NCBI GenBank assembly: GCA_030525945.1
Contig: JAUNDT010000003.1
Location: 101,319-165,318 of the forward strand
Direction of reading: 5' to 3'
Length of the DNA stretch: 64,000 nt
Source: Coriobacteriaceae bacterium
GTDB lineage: Bacteria > Actinomycetota > Coriobacteriia > Coriobacteriales > Coriobacteriaceae
Shown here: positions 1 through 8,774 of the stretch, piece by piece
Numbering within the stretch: position 1 is the first letter of the stretch
Layout: every line of letters starts with the position of its first letter
The notes under the pieces: model-generated
The model's input: the letters and a program-made list of their open reading frames with translations, nothing else
What the model was told of the DNA's origin: nothing
Database searches by the model: none
Translations under genes and position numbers: made by a program

Positions 1-62
1 GCGGCGCACTGGCTGCATGGTATGCTGAAACAACTACTGTCCTATTTCGAGGGGGACTCACT

Positions 63-1730
63 ATGCCTACCGATATCGAAATCGCACACTCCGTCGAACC
101 GTGGCCCATCCAGCAGGTTGCCGAGGCTGCTGGCGTCGACGCCAAGCACCTGATTCCCTACGGCTTCGACAAGGCCAAGGTCGATTACTCGCTGTTGAAC
201 GAGCCGTCCGACCACGAGGCCAAGCTCGTGCTCGTGACCGCTATCAACCCCACGCCCGCAGGTGAGGGCAAGACCACCACGACCATCGGCCTGGCTGACG
301 CCCTGCGCCGCCGCGGCGTCAAGAGCGCCGTCGCGCTGCGCGAGCCCTCCCTCGGCCCGGTATTCGGTGTCAAGGGCGGTGCCGCGGGCGGCGGGTATGC
401 CCAGGTGGTTCCCATGGAGGACATCAACCTGCACTTCACGGGCGACTTCCACGCCATCGGCGCGGCGAACAACCTGCTCGCCGCTATGCTCGACAACCAT
501 ATCCAGCAGGGCAACGCGCTCGGCATCGATGTGAAGCGCGTCACCTGGAAGCGCGTCGTGGACATGAACGACCGCCAGCTGCGCCATGTTATCGACGGCC
601 TGGGCGGCAAGGCCCAGGGTGTTCCGCGCGAGGATGGCTTTGACATCACCGTCGCCTCCGAGGTCATGGCGATCCTGTGCCTGTCCACCTCCATCTCCGA
701 TCTCAAATCCCGCTTGGGCGAGATCGTGGTCGGTTACACCTATACGGGCGAGCCCGTTCGCGCGAGCCAGCTCAAGGCGCAGGGCGCCATGGCGGCCTTG
801 CTCAAGGACGCGCTCAAGCCCAACCTGGTTCAGACGCTCGAGCACACCCCCGCGTTCGTGCACGGCGGCCCGTTCGCGAACATCGCGCACGGCTGCAACT
901 CCGTTATGGCCACGCGTATGGCCATGCGCTTCGGTGACATCGCCATCACCGAGGCCGGCTTTGGCGCGGATCTGGGTGCCGAGAAGTTCCTCGATATTAA
1001 GTGCCGCATGACGGGTATTCGCCCGAGCGCTGTTGTGGTCGTCGCCACCGCGCGCGCTCTCAAGTACAACGGCGGTGTTGCCAAGGCCGACCTCAATGCC
1101 GAGAACCTCGAGGCCCTGCGTGCCGGCATGCCGAACCTCCTGCGCCATGTTGAGAACATCCAGACCGTGTACGGGCTGCCGTGCGTCGTTGCCATCAACC
1201 GCTTCCCGTCCGACACCGAGGCCGAGCTCGCGCTCATTGCCGAGGAGTGCGAGAAGGTCGGCGTGAACGTTCGCCTGTCTGAGGTGTGGGCCAAGGGCAG
1301 CGAGGGCGCCCTTGAGCTTGCCGACGAGGTCATGCGCTTGGTCGAGCAGTCCAGCGAGTTCCATTTCGCCTACGAGGACGGCGCGGATATCGCCGATGCC
1401 CTGGAGGCTATCGCCACGAAGATCTACCACGCCGATGGCGTCGACTTTGCTCCTGCGGCGAAGCGCCAGCTCGCCGAGCTACGCGCCAACGGTTTTGGCA
1501 ACCTGCCCGTGTGCGTGGCGAAGACGCAGTACTCCTTCTCCGATTCTGCAACGCTTCTCGGCGCGCCCGAGGGCTTCCGCATCACCGTGCGCGAGCTCAA
1601 GGTGAGCGCCGGCGCGCACTTCGTCGTCGCGCTTACCGGCAATGTGCTGACCATGCCGGGCCTGCCGAAGGTCCCCGCGGCGGAGAATATCGACGTGGAC
1701 GACAACGGCGTGATTACCGGACTTTTCTAA
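63..1730 (+). CDS. fhs: Formate--tetrahydrofolate ligase
   Basis: This 555-residue cytosolic enzyme joins formate to tetrahydrofolate using ATP, giving 10-formyl-THF, the entry step of the one-carbon pool. The length matches the family. The P-loop-like motif [11 protein letters not shown] lies at about residues 63-73. The family signature [13 protein letters not shown] follows near residue 95, and a glycine-rich stretch and HFTGDFHA come after it. The ATG at 63 follows the purine-rich site GAGGGGGA at a good distance. folD starts one base after the stop, so the two genes should be co-transcribed and act in sequence on THF. Identification is essentially certain. Confidence 0.98.
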   Translation: MPTDIEIAHSVEPWPIQQVAEAAGVDAKHLIPYGFDKAKVDYSLLNEPSDHEAKLVLVTAINPTPAGEGKTTTTIGLADALRRRGVKSAVALREPSLGPVFGVKGGAAGGGYAQVVPMEDINLHFTGDFHAIGAANNLLAAMLDNHIQQGNALGIDVKRVTWKRVVDMNDRQLRHVIDGLGGKAQGVPREDGFDITVASEVMAILCLSTSISDLKSRLGEIVVGYTYTGEPVRASQLKAQGAMAALLKDALKPNLVQTLEHTPAFVHGGPFANIAHGCNSVMATRMAMRFGDIAITEAGFGADLGAEKFLDIKCRMTGIRPSAVVVVATARALKYNGGVAKADLNAENLEALRAGMPNLLRHVENIQTVYGLPCVVAINRFPSDTEAELALIAEECEKVGVNVRLSEVWAKGSEGALELADEVMRLVEQSSEFHFAYEDGADIADALEAIATKIYHADGVDFAPAAKRQLAELRANGFGNLPVCVAKTQYSFSDSATLLGAPEGFRITVRELKVSAGAHFVVALTGNVLTMPGLPKVPAAENIDVDDNGVITGLF

Positions 1731-1731
1731 T

Positions 1732-2592
1732 ATGGCGACGATTATCGATGGTAAAAAACTCGCCGCCGAGGTGCGTGAGCGCGCGGCGGCCGATGTGGCG
1801 GATCTCGCGGCTCGCGGTATCGCCTGCGGACTTGCGGTGGTGCTTGTGGGCGACGACCAGGGGTCTGCCACCTATGTGCGTGCAAAGCTGCGCGACTGCG
1901 AGGAGTGCGGCATTCCATCGCAGGACTACAAGCTGCCGGCGAGCACCTCGCAAGAGGAGCTTATGGAGCTCGTGCAGCGCCTGAATGCCGATGCTGGCAT
2001 CGTGGGCATCCTCGTTCAGATGCCCCTGCCCCGTCATTTGGACGAGGAGGCGGTCGTTGCCGCCATCGACCCCAAAAAGGATGTGGACGGCTTTCATCCC
2101 GAGAACTTGGGGCGTCTGGTTCGCGGTCTGCCCGGCCTTCGACCGTGCACCCCTGCCGGCATCATGGAGATGCTGGATGCCTACGGTATCGATCCCGCTG
2201 GGAAGAACGCCGTTATCGTGGGACGCTCTTCCATCGTTGGCAAACCCATGTCGCTCATGCTCCTTGCGCAAAACGCCACCATCTCGGTGGCGCACTCGCA
2301 TACCGACCCGCGCGAGTTGGCGCGTATCTGCCAGAGCGCAGACATCCTGGTGGCTGCCTGCGGCATCCCCAAGATGATCAAAGGGCCGTGGATCAAGCCG
2401 GGCGCAACGGTGATCGACGTCGGTATGGACCGCGATGAGAACGGTAAACTGTGCGGCGATGTTGATTTTGCGTCTGCCGAGCTCGTTGCCGGCGCCATCA
2501 CGCCGGTCCCGGGCGGCGTGGGCCCCATGACTCGCGCTATGCTCATGAGCAATGTTGCCTTTGCGGCGAAGCTGCAGAATGGCTTGATCTAA
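1732..2592 (+). CDS. folD: Bifunctional methylene-THF dehydrogenase / methenyl-THF cyclohydrolase
   Basis: FolD (286 residues, normal length) interconverts 5,10-methylene-, 5,10-methenyl- and 10-formyl-THF with NADP. The catalytic YVRAK motif places the active lysine near residue 52. Further family motifs are [10 protein letters not shown], the nucleotide-site signature [11 protein letters not shown], and the C-terminal [12 protein letters not shown]. The ATG lies one base beyond the fhs stop codon, so translation is probably coupled and the pair forms an operon. Together the two enzymes connect formate to methylene-THF. A structured intergenic element begins seven bases after the stop. Confidence 0.98.
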   Translation: MATIIDGKKLAAEVRERAAADVADLAARGIACGLAVVLVGDDQGSATYVRAKLRDCEECGIPSQDYKLPASTSQEELMELVQRLNADAGIVGILVQMPLPRHLDEEAVVAAIDPKKDVDGFHPENLGRLVRGLPGLRPCTPAGIMEMLDAYGIDPAGKNAVIVGRSSIVGKPMSLMLLAQNATISVAHSHTDPRELARICQSADILVAACGIPKMIKGPWIKPGATVIDVGMDRDENGKLCGDVDFASAELVAGAITPVPGGVGPMTRAMLMSNVAFAAKLQNGLI

Positions 2593-2598
2593 ACTGAC

Positions 2599-2696
2599 CG
2601 GCTTTTCCAGGCACCCACCTTGCCCTTCAATCGTTGGGCGCCGTACGCAAGGCGCGGCCCTCACTCTCAGGGTGATCTGGGGTACCTGAAAAGCCG
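2599..2696 (+). ncRNA. Structured intergenic element, copy R1
   Basis: A 98-nt segment closes on itself through an outer stem, CGGCTTTTC-AGG pairing with CCTGAAAAGCCG, which encloses a core containing CTTG, TCAATCGT, the hairpin GCGCC/GGCGC, and CAGGG followed by CTGGGG. The same core, at roughly three-quarters identity over about 75 nt, recurs at 48843-48926 inside a different outer stem that still pairs. That pattern points to selection on structure. It could be a 3'-UTR element of fhs-folD or a leader of the following dipeptidase gene. The + strand is assumed from gene direction. I do not recognise it as a named RNA class. Confidence 0.55.
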
Positions 2697-2737
2697 TAAC
2701 GTCCGGGCAGGTCAAAGTAGGAGGATATCCGTTTTAG

Positions 2738-2796
2738 GGAGAAATCCGTCTCCTTTTATTTCACGCGCGTGACCGCTCGGCGGCCGCGCGTTTTTT
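2738..2796 (+). terminator. Two consecutive terminator hairpins after folD
   Basis: The first hairpin, GGAGA/TCTCC, is followed by TTTTATTT. The second, CGCGCG with an inner CCGC/GCGG, is followed by six T residues at 2791-2796. Both fit intrinsic termination on the + strand. They end either the fhs-folD transcript or a transcript that starts within the R1 element. Confidence 0.7.
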
Positions 2797-2852
2797 GTCT
2801 GGACGGCTGGGTACACTAGGCTCAAGTGATTGTTTCCCTACAAGGAGGACGT

Positions 2853-4505
2853 ATGGCCTGCACTACGATTTTGGTTGGTAAAAACGCGAGCTACGACGGA
2901 TCGACCATCGTCGCCCGTAACGAGGATTCGCCGAACGGCCAGTTCGAGCCCAAGAAAATGCAGGTTGTTCACCCGCAGGACCAGCCGCGTACGTACACGA
3001 GTGTGCTTTCCCACTTCACGGTCGAGCTGCCCGATAACCCCATGCGTTACTCCAGCGTGCCCGACGCGATTTCGGGTCACGGCATCTGGGCCGCCGCGGG
3101 CTTTAACGAGGCGAACGTGTCCATGAGCGCCACGGAGACCCTCACGAGCAACGAACGCGTGCTGGGTGCCGATCCGCTGGTCGAGTACGTTCCCGCCCAG
3201 GGCAAGGAGGGCGATCCGGATTACGTGCCGGCGCGCCCCGGCGGCTTGGGCGAGGAGGATATGGTCACGCTCGTGCTGCCCTACATTCACTCCGCGCGCG
3301 AGGGCGTTGAGCGCTTGGGTGCATTGCTCGAGGAATACGGCACCTACGAGATGAACGGCATCGCGTTCTCCGATGTTGACGAGATTTGGTGGTTCGAGAC
3401 CGTGGGCGGCCATCATTGGATCGCTAAGCGCGTGCCCGATGATGCGTACGTCACCATGCCCAACCAGCTCGGCATCGACTACTTCGACCTGTTGGACGCC
3501 GAGGGCGAGCAGGTCGAGCACATGGCGAGCGCGGATCTGCGCGCCTGGATGCAGGAGAACCATCTCAATCTCACCAATACGAGCCGTCTTGATCCCGAGG
3601 ACGTGCTCGATGAGGAGTTCTTCGACGACGATCTCGATGACATGGACGATGAGGAGGCGGACGCCTACGAGGCCTATATGGCCGACCTCATGGACCTCAT
3701 CGCCGACGTGCGTGAGGGCATGCTCTCGGGCGAGATCTTCAACCCGCGCGAGGCCTTTGGCTCCCACTCCGATTCCGACCACGTGTACAACACGCCGCGC
3801 GCCTGGTACATGCAGCGCTTCTTGAACCCGCGCGACGGCTGGGACGGACCGGATGCCCCGTTTACCCCGGAGTCCGACGATATCCCGTGGAGTCGTGTTC
3901 CGGAGCGCAAGATCACCATCGAGGACGTGAAGTACGTGCTTTCCGCCCATTACCAGGGCACGCCCTATGACTGCTACGGCTCCAAGGGCACGCCGGCGAG
4001 CCGCAACGCCTACCGCCCCATTGGCATTAACCGCAACAGCCAGCTCGCCGTGCTGCAGATCCGCCCGTATGTGCCCGAGCCGCTGCGCTGCGTGCAGTGG
4101 ATGGCCTTCGGTTCCAATGTGTTCAACGCGCTCGTGGCGCTCTACGCCAATGTCGATGAGTTCCCCGAGTATCTCTCGAACACCACCGATCGCGTGACGA
4201 CCGAGAACTTCTATTGGGCGAATCGCGTTATCGCCGCCCTCGCCGATGCGCGCTTCCATGAGACGGGTGCCAAGGTCGAGTCCTACCAGGAGAAGATCGG
4301 CGCACTCGGTCACCGGATGCTGCGCGAAGCGGACCGTGCCGCAGCTGGCATGGGCGATGTCGAGGTTCGCGAGCTGCTTGCCAAGGCGAATAACGGTCTT
4401 GTCCACACCTTGAAGGCGGAGACCGAAAAGCTGCTGGGGCAGGTGCTCTACACCACGAGCTGCGCCATGAAGAACGGCTTTGCGATGTCTGACAACGAGC
4501 GTTAA
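2853..4505 (+). CDS. C69-family dipeptidase
   Basis: A 550-residue N-terminal-nucleophile hydrolase of the PepD/C69 family, which cleaves dipeptides. The protein starts MACTTILVGKNASYDGST, so Cys3 is the expected N-terminal nucleophile exposed by processing. The following segment IVARNED is typical of the family. An in-frame GTG at 2826 lies upstream, but the ATG at 2853 is preceded by a strong AAGGAGG at 2842-2848 and gives the conserved N-terminus. An unusually acidic stretch lies near residues 250-280. There is no signal peptide, so it probably works in the cytosol on imported peptides. The substrate range cannot be read from sequence. Confidence 0.93.
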   Translation: MACTTILVGKNASYDGSTIVARNEDSPNGQFEPKKMQVVHPQDQPRTYTSVLSHFTVELPDNPMRYSSVPDAISGHGIWAAAGFNEANVSMSATETLTSNERVLGADPLVEYVPAQGKEGDPDYVPARPGGLGEEDMVTLVLPYIHSAREGVERLGALLEEYGTYEMNGIAFSDVDEIWWFETVGGHHWIAKRVPDDAYVTMPNQLGIDYFDLLDAEGEQVEHMASADLRAWMQENHLNLTNTSRLDPEDVLDEEFFDDDLDDMDDEEADAYEAYMADLMDLIADVREGMLSGEIFNPREAFGSHSDSDHVYNTPRAWYMQRFLNPRDGWDGPDAPFTPESDDIPWSRVPERKITIEDVKYVLSAHYQGTPYDCYGSKGTPASRNAYRPIGINRNSQLAVLQIRPYVPEPLRCVQWMAFGSNVFNALVALYANVDEFPEYLSNTTDRVTTENFYWANRVIAALADARFHETGAKVESYQEKIGALGHRMLREADRAAAGMGDVEVRELLAKANNGLVHTLKAETEKLLGQVLYTTSCAMKNGFAMSDNER

Positions 4506-4557
4506 ATCACGTATCGCCGCGCATGCACTGTGCGCGGCGCCTTTGCAAGGAGGAGCC

Positions 4558-5022
4558 ATGACCACCAAATTCGAGGAACTCGTTACCAATATGGTCAACG
4601 TGGGCTTTGGCGCCGCCGCGATTACGGCGGAAAAGGGCAAGGAGGTCCTTGCCGATTTGAATGCGCGTGGCGAGGAGGTTTTGAAGGACCTGAACGAGCG
4701 CGGCGAGCAGGTGCGCCACGATCGCCAGTCCTCGGATTTCGCCCGTTCGATGTCGGATATCTTCGAGCAGGCGGGCGGCACGTTCTCCGAGGTAACCGAG
4801 CGCTTGAGCGAGCAGGGCGCCACGGCCGCCGAGCGTGTGCTCGACGAGCTCATCATGGCGCGCGCCCGTATGCTCACCAAGACCGAGCGTGTCTCATTCA
4901 TGGCCCATGTGCGCGATCTGATCGACTCAATCGACGATGACACCGTAACTGTTGAGGTTGAGGACGCCGTGGTCGTCGATACCGAGCCTGCGCAGGCAAC
5001 GGCAGGGGAGCAAGGCGAATAA
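4558..5022 (+). CDS. Phasin-like coiled-coil protein
   Basis: A 154-residue protein, mostly charged helix. It opens with a short amphipathic segment (VTNMVNVGFGAAAITAEKGK) followed by heptad-like repeats rich in Glu, Arg and Leu, and ends in an acidic tail. This layout resembles the short phasin-like proteins often found beside AarF/UbiB-type kinase genes; that link is from general knowledge and not proven here. The ATG at 4558 follows AAGGAGGAG, so an in-frame upstream ATG at 4480 inside the dipeptidase gene is rejected. The stop lies seven bases before the next start, so it is very likely in one operon with the kinase. Confidence 0.6.
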   Translation: MTTKFEELVTNMVNVGFGAAAITAEKGKEVLADLNARGEEVLKDLNERGEQVRHDRQSSDFARSMSDIFEQAGGTFSEVTERLSEQGATAAERVLDELIMARARMLTKTERVSFMAHVRDLIDSIDDDTVTVEVEDAVVVDTEPAQATAGEQGE

Positions 5023-5028
5023 CACGTT

Positions 5029-6816
5029 ATGACGGTTGATGCGCAGGATACGCGAGTTGGCGCCGGGGCGTCTGCAAAGCAGCCAGATGCCCCGTTGAGC
5101 CCTGAGGATACGGTGAATCTCGAAGGCGTTGAGGAGGCGCTGCGCTCGTCGTGGCGTGCCCCTCGCGCCGTCGATGCCTTTCCCGAGGAGCCTGAGGCCA
5201 TGGCGCCTGAGGAGGAGTTCAAGCTCACAGCGGCGGGTCGGCGAAAGCGCATCGGGGAGATTTTCGGCATTGCCCGCAAATACGAGCCGTGGCACAATCT
5301 CACGCCGCGCCGTTTGCGCCGCATGCTCGAGGACCTGGGCCCCATGTTCGTGAAAATGGGGCAGATCCTGGCGAATCGATCGGAGATCTTGCCGCAGGAG
5401 TACTGCGATGAGCTGAGGTTCCTGCGTTCAGACGTCGAGCCCGTTCCCTTCGCCGTGGTCAACGATTGCCTTATGGCCGAGTACGGTAGGCCCCTGTCTG
5501 AGATTTTCTCCCATATCGACCGCAAGCCCCTGGGCAGCGCCTCTCTGGCGCAAGTCCACCGGGCGACCCTCGTGACTGGTGAGGATGTCGCCATTAAGGT
5601 GCAGCGCCCAGGTGCCCAGCAGGTCATGGCGCAGGACATCGACATCATGCGCTCCATCGTGCGCCATGCCACGCGTTTTGTGAAAACCGACCAGTTCATC
5701 GACTTGCAAGGTGTGGTCGAGGAGCTCTGGCAGTCATTTCGCGAGGAAACGAACTTCCTCATGGAGGCGCGCAATCTCGACGACTTCCATCGCTTCCACG
5801 AGGGTGTGGACGGCATCTCCTGCCCGCGCTCGTACCTTGCCTACTGCACCGAGCACATCGTGGTCATGGACTATGTGGACGGCATCTCCATCGCCGACCC
5901 CTCCGAGCTGGAAAAAGCGGGCTACAGCCTGCGACAGGTCGGCTCCGCCATCGTGGACGACTACGCCACGCAGGTGCTCGACGACGGTTTTTTCCATGCC
6001 GATCCCCATGCGGGCAACATCATCGTCAAAGACGGGGTGGTGTACTTCATCGATCTGGGCATGGTGGGGCGTATGTCGAGCCATGACCGGGGCATCGTGA
6101 AGGACATGATTTACGCCGTTGCCAGCGGAGACGTGCCCAAGCTCAAGGATTCCCTCATGCGCTTTGCCGTTACGCGCGGCGATTCTTCCGAACTCGATCA
6201 CTCGACGTTTTTGTCGGACCTCGATTTCATCATCGCCGATTTCGCCGGGCTGGATTTGAAGGACCTGGACATCGGTGAGTTCCTCACCTCGCTCATCAGC
6301 TTGGCGCGTAAGAACAACGTGGAGCTGCCGAGTGTGGTAACGATGTTCGCCCGCGGTATGGTTACGCTTGAAGGCCTGCTCACCGAGTATCTGCCCGATG
6401 TGAACATGGTCGATATCATCACCGACCATATTCGCCACGAGAAGAGCTCGTACAAGCGGGCGCGGGAGGCCGCAGATTCACTTGCCAGCGCATCGTATCG
6501 GGCGCTCAAGGGGCATCTTGAGACGGCCGAGCAACTGGGCCTGGCCTCGCGCATGCTAACGCGCGGACAGCTCAAGATCAACGCACAGGTCCTTGGGTCC
6601 GAGCAGGTTTTGCGCCATATCGGCGGCATCGTTGACCGCCTGTCCATGTCCATCGTGATCGCGGGCTTGTTCATCGGCTCCTCGGTGGTGTATTACGCCA
6701 AAATCGAGCCAGTGATCTTCGGCATTCCGGTCATCGGATTTTTGGGATACGCGTGCGCGTTGTTCCTGGCACTGGGGTTGGGCCGCGAAATATGGCGCAA
6801 CGGTCACGGCAAATAA
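5029..6816 (+). CDS. AarF/UbiB (ABC1) family atypical kinase, membrane-anchored
   Basis: A 595-residue ABC1/ADCK-type protein kinase-like ATPase. Visible family features are KMGQ (the KxGQ motif) at residues 109-112, the loop GSASLAQVH at 169-177 where many relatives have an alanine-rich loop, the ATP-site lysine near 190 (VAIKVQRPG), the catalytic-loop-like HADPHAGN near 323, and the metal-binding DLG in FIDLGMVG. Two hydrophobic helices at the C-terminus should anchor it in the membrane. In ubiquinone makers UbiB aids quinone synthesis. No quinone genes lie nearby, so the role here is unknown, perhaps lipid or menaquinone handling. It is probably cotranscribed with the phasin-like gene. Confidence 0.92.
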   Translation: MTVDAQDTRVGAGASAKQPDAPLSPEDTVNLEGVEEALRSSWRAPRAVDAFPEEPEAMAPEEEFKLTAAGRRKRIGEIFGIARKYEPWHNLTPRRLRRMLEDLGPMFVKMGQILANRSEILPQEYCDELRFLRSDVEPVPFAVVNDCLMAEYGRPLSEIFSHIDRKPLGSASLAQVHRATLVTGEDVAIKVQRPGAQQVMAQDIDIMRSIVRHATRFVKTDQFIDLQGVVEELWQSFREETNFLMEARNLDDFHRFHEGVDGISCPRSYLAYCTEHIVVMDYVDGISIADPSELEKAGYSLRQVGSAIVDDYATQVLDDGFFHADPHAGNIIVKDGVVYFIDLGMVGRMSSHDRGIVKDMIYAVASGDVPKLKDSLMRFAVTRGDSSELDHSTFLSDLDFIIADFAGLDLKDLDIGEFLTSLISLARKNNVELPSVVTMFARGMVTLEGLLTEYLPDVNMVDIITDHIRHEKSSYKRAREAADSLASASYRALKGHLETAEQLGLASRMLTRGQLKINAQVLGSEQVLRHIGGIVDRLSMSIVIAGLFIGSSVVYYAKIEPVIFGIPVIGFLGYACALFLALGLGREIWRNGHGK

Positions 6817-6859
6817 CCAAACCGTCTGCCGTTTCGGTGTATTGGCCAGATCGTTCGCG

Positions 6860-6976
6860 GAACCGCGTATTAGGTCCGGTGCTCGGGCAGTCCTACTCAC
6901 GTTGAAGGCCACGTTTGGTGGCCTTCTGTTCGTGCGGAACTTGCGGCGGGCCGTATGTACGGCGCTGCAGGCTACG
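6860..6976 (+). repeat. Conserved-core hairpin element, copy 1 (decayed arms)
   Basis: The core at about 6880-6945 carries TGCTCGGGCAG, CTCACG, a perfect inner hairpin GAAGGCCAC/GTGGCCTTC, and TTCGTGCGGAA. The same core occurs at 45874-45940 on this strand and at 8679-8737 on the opposite strand. Unlike those copies, the flanking arms here pair only weakly, so this looks like an older copy. It fills the gap between two convergent genes (the AarF-like gene and the methyltransferase gene). Confidence 0.65.
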
Positions 6977-7906
6977 TTAGTTGGCCTTTTTTGCGCAAAT
7001 AATCTCGGCGTCCACGGTTATCTGGTCAAGCTTTTCGAGCTTGAGCTCGGCTGCATCTAGGCCGAAGGTCACGGGGCTCATTCGGGCGAGGTCTTCCGCA
7101 AGTTCAGGGGTGACGGGTGAGGTCTGCGTCACGCGGCTGCGGGAGATGACCTTCATGTGGCGGGAAAGATGCTCGGCCACGCCGTGGTCTTGCGCCTCGA
7201 CATGGGAGAGGCGCTGGCCTGCCAGCTCGCGAAGCTCTCGCATGTGGTTCTTGGCGGGAACAACCTTGATGAGCGTGCCGTTCAGCGTGAGGACGCGCGA
7301 GAACTCGGCGTAATTCGCCGGGGTGAAGACGTTTAAGATGACGTCGGCACAGTGATCTTGCAGCGGCATGTTGGCGAGGTCGGCTACAAGCCAGCGCTCG
7401 GGCCCGCCGCCGCGCGCCGCGCAGCGGACGGCCTCCTTGACGATGTCGATCCCGATGAGCGTAGCCTCAGGGCGTTCGCACGCTTTTTCTGAAATGGGGC
7501 CAGAGCCGCCTGCCTTGAGGGCTTGAGCGGGAAAGGTGCTGCAGACGGGCCGCGAAAAAGCATCACCAAGCGACTTGAGATGAGACCCCTCGCCGCATCC
7601 CGCATCGACGATAACGGGGCGAGCGGGGAGCTCGAGGCTTGCGAGCGTTTCCGTAAGCGCGCGGTTGAGATCGCGGTAAAATCCTGCCTTCATGACGCGC
7701 TGGCGGCTGGTGAAGAACGCTTCGTCATACCCTTTGAGCGGAGCTTGCTGGGGGATGAGATTCGCAAAACCCTTTGCCGAAATGGTGAAGTCGTGCCTGT
7801 TGTCGCAGGCAAGCGATGCCTCGCGAGCCTGCAACGCGCCGCCGCACAAGGGGCAGCGCAGGAGATGCGCGATGTCGAGGTGCTTTTGGATGCCGGGGCG
7901 TGCCAT
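6977..7906 (-). CDS. RlmA-type 23S rRNA guanine-N1 methyltransferase (putative)
   Basis: A 309-residue SAM-dependent methyltransferase. An N-terminal zinc-finger-like region (CPLCGGAL ... CDNRHDF) comes first, followed by the family segment GFANLIPQQ and the SAM motif VDAGCGEGSHL near residue 98. This order is typical of RlmA/TlrB enzymes, which methylate 23S rRNA and can affect macrolide or tylosin sensitivity. A stretch of about 40 residues after the SAM motif is poorly conserved in composition and may be an insertion. The start lies three bases after the stop of the GNAT gene, so the two form a minus-strand operon. Target position (G745 or G748) cannot be told. Confidence 0.85.
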   Translation of the reverse strand: MARPGIQKHLDIAHLLRCPLCGGALQAREASLACDNRHDFTISAKGFANLIPQQAPLKGYDEAFFTSRQRVMKAGFYRDLNRALTETLASLELPARPVIVDAGCGEGSHLKSLGDAFSRPVCSTFPAQALKAGGSGPISEKACERPEATLIGIDIVKEAVRCAARGGGPERWLVADLANMPLQDHCADVILNVFTPANYAEFSRVLTLNGTLIKVVPAKNHMRELRELAGQRLSHVEAQDHGVAEHLSRHMKVISRSRVTQTSPVTPELAEDLARMSPVTFGLDAAELKLEKLDQITVDAEIICAKKAN

Positions 7907-7909
7907 GTT

Positions 7910-8446
7910 CTACAGGACCTTTTCAAACGCGATGCGCAACGGGTCGATTTCATCTTCGTCAAGAAGCGTGATCACGCCGCAACGCTCGTACCCGCATTTG
8001 GCGGCAAGGCCCTGCAACGGTAGGTTATGCGCATGCGTGTCGATACGCATGCTCTTCATGCCGTGTTCGCGTGCAATGCGCTCGCCCTCGGCGAACATCG
8101 CGGTCATAACGCCGCGGTGCGCCGCCGCCGCACTCACCGCGCAGCGATGGATCACGCCGTAGGTGGGGGAGTCCGACGAGGACTCCGTGAGCCATTCGCC
8201 GTCGATCTCGTCGTAGGTCTCATCGCCGTCAAACGAGAGCGCCATGACGCCCAGCACCGTGCCATCCTCGTCCGCAGCGACGTAGGAGGCACCGTGCGAC
8301 ATGTCGTTCATGATATCGATGCGACTGGGGTATTCTCCCTGCCACTGCGGAACCCCCAGGGCAGCCAGCGCCTTCTTCCCATCGAGCAGGCACGATTCGG
8401 CATCATCGACATCGCAATCGGTGGTGGGCCTAACAACGAGCTCCAT
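7910..8446 (-). CDS. GNAT family N-acetyltransferase
   Basis: A 178-residue GNAT-fold acetyltransferase. The acetyl-CoA site is represented by the segment CAVSAAAAHRGVMTAMF, a variant of the usual R/Q-x-x-G-x-G/A loop, followed by IDTHAHNLPLQGLAAKCGY, where the residues around the conserved Asn and the FxxxGF-like end are visible. AAGGATCG precedes the ATG at 8446. It is the first gene of a pair with the RlmA-like methyltransferase. The acceptor substrate cannot be predicted; many such small GNAT enzymes acetylate amines or peptides. Confidence 0.85.
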   Translation of the reverse strand: MELVVRPTTDCDVDDAESCLLDGKKALAALGVPQWQGEYPSRIDIMNDMSHGASYVAADEDGTVLGVMALSFDGDETYDEIDGEWLTESSSDSPTYGVIHRCAVSAAAAHRGVMTAMFAEGERIAREHGMKSMRIDTHAHNLPLQGLAAKCGYERCGVITLLDEDEIDPLRIAFEKVL

Positions 8447-8648
8447 AATCGATCCTTTCGAATGCGGAGGGCATCTCTCAATACTGAGCGCGCCATCATG
8501 TTGACGTCGCCGATCTGTTGGATGCCCAGGTCCCGCGACAGATCGGCTTGATCCCCCTAGAATCTCCGCCGGTCAAAGCAAACATCCAGTGAGTTTTCAG
8601 AACAGCCCAATTCCAGCCTGAGAGAATCCCCGAGAGTATTTCACCTCA

Positions 8649-8767
8649 GCTGGGATGCGGGGCTCCCCGAGATTTTTGTAGATTCCGCACGAACAGAAGC
8701 GCCGGTGGCGCTTCGTCGTGAGCAGGACCTGACCGAGCAAAAATCTCGGGGAGCCCCGCATCCCAGC
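8649..8767 (-). repeat. Conserved-core hairpin element with perfect 30-bp arms, copy F
   Basis: The arms at 8649-8678 (starting GCTGGGATGCGGGG) and 8738-8767 are perfect 30-base inverted repeats. Between them, read on the minus strand, lies the core TGCTCGGTCAGG, CTCACG, inner hairpin GAAGCGCCA/GGCGCTTC, then TTCGTGCGGAA, matching copies at 6.9 and 45.9 kb. The outer arms differ completely from those at 45.8 kb. It sits just downstream of metG in the 328-bp gap before the GNAT gene. It may also act as a terminator for metG readthrough, but no T-tract is present. Confidence 0.75.
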
Positions 8768-8774
8768 GGCTCGG

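Noticed and set aside
1-62. A coding tail upstream of fhs
   Set aside because: The 62 bases hold a ribosome site and perhaps a -10 (TATGCT), with no convincing frame or end of a gene.
2838-5816. A 992-codon minus-strand open frame
   Set aside because: It is antisense to three well-supported genes, and Arg/Ser-rich low-complexity sequence dominates.
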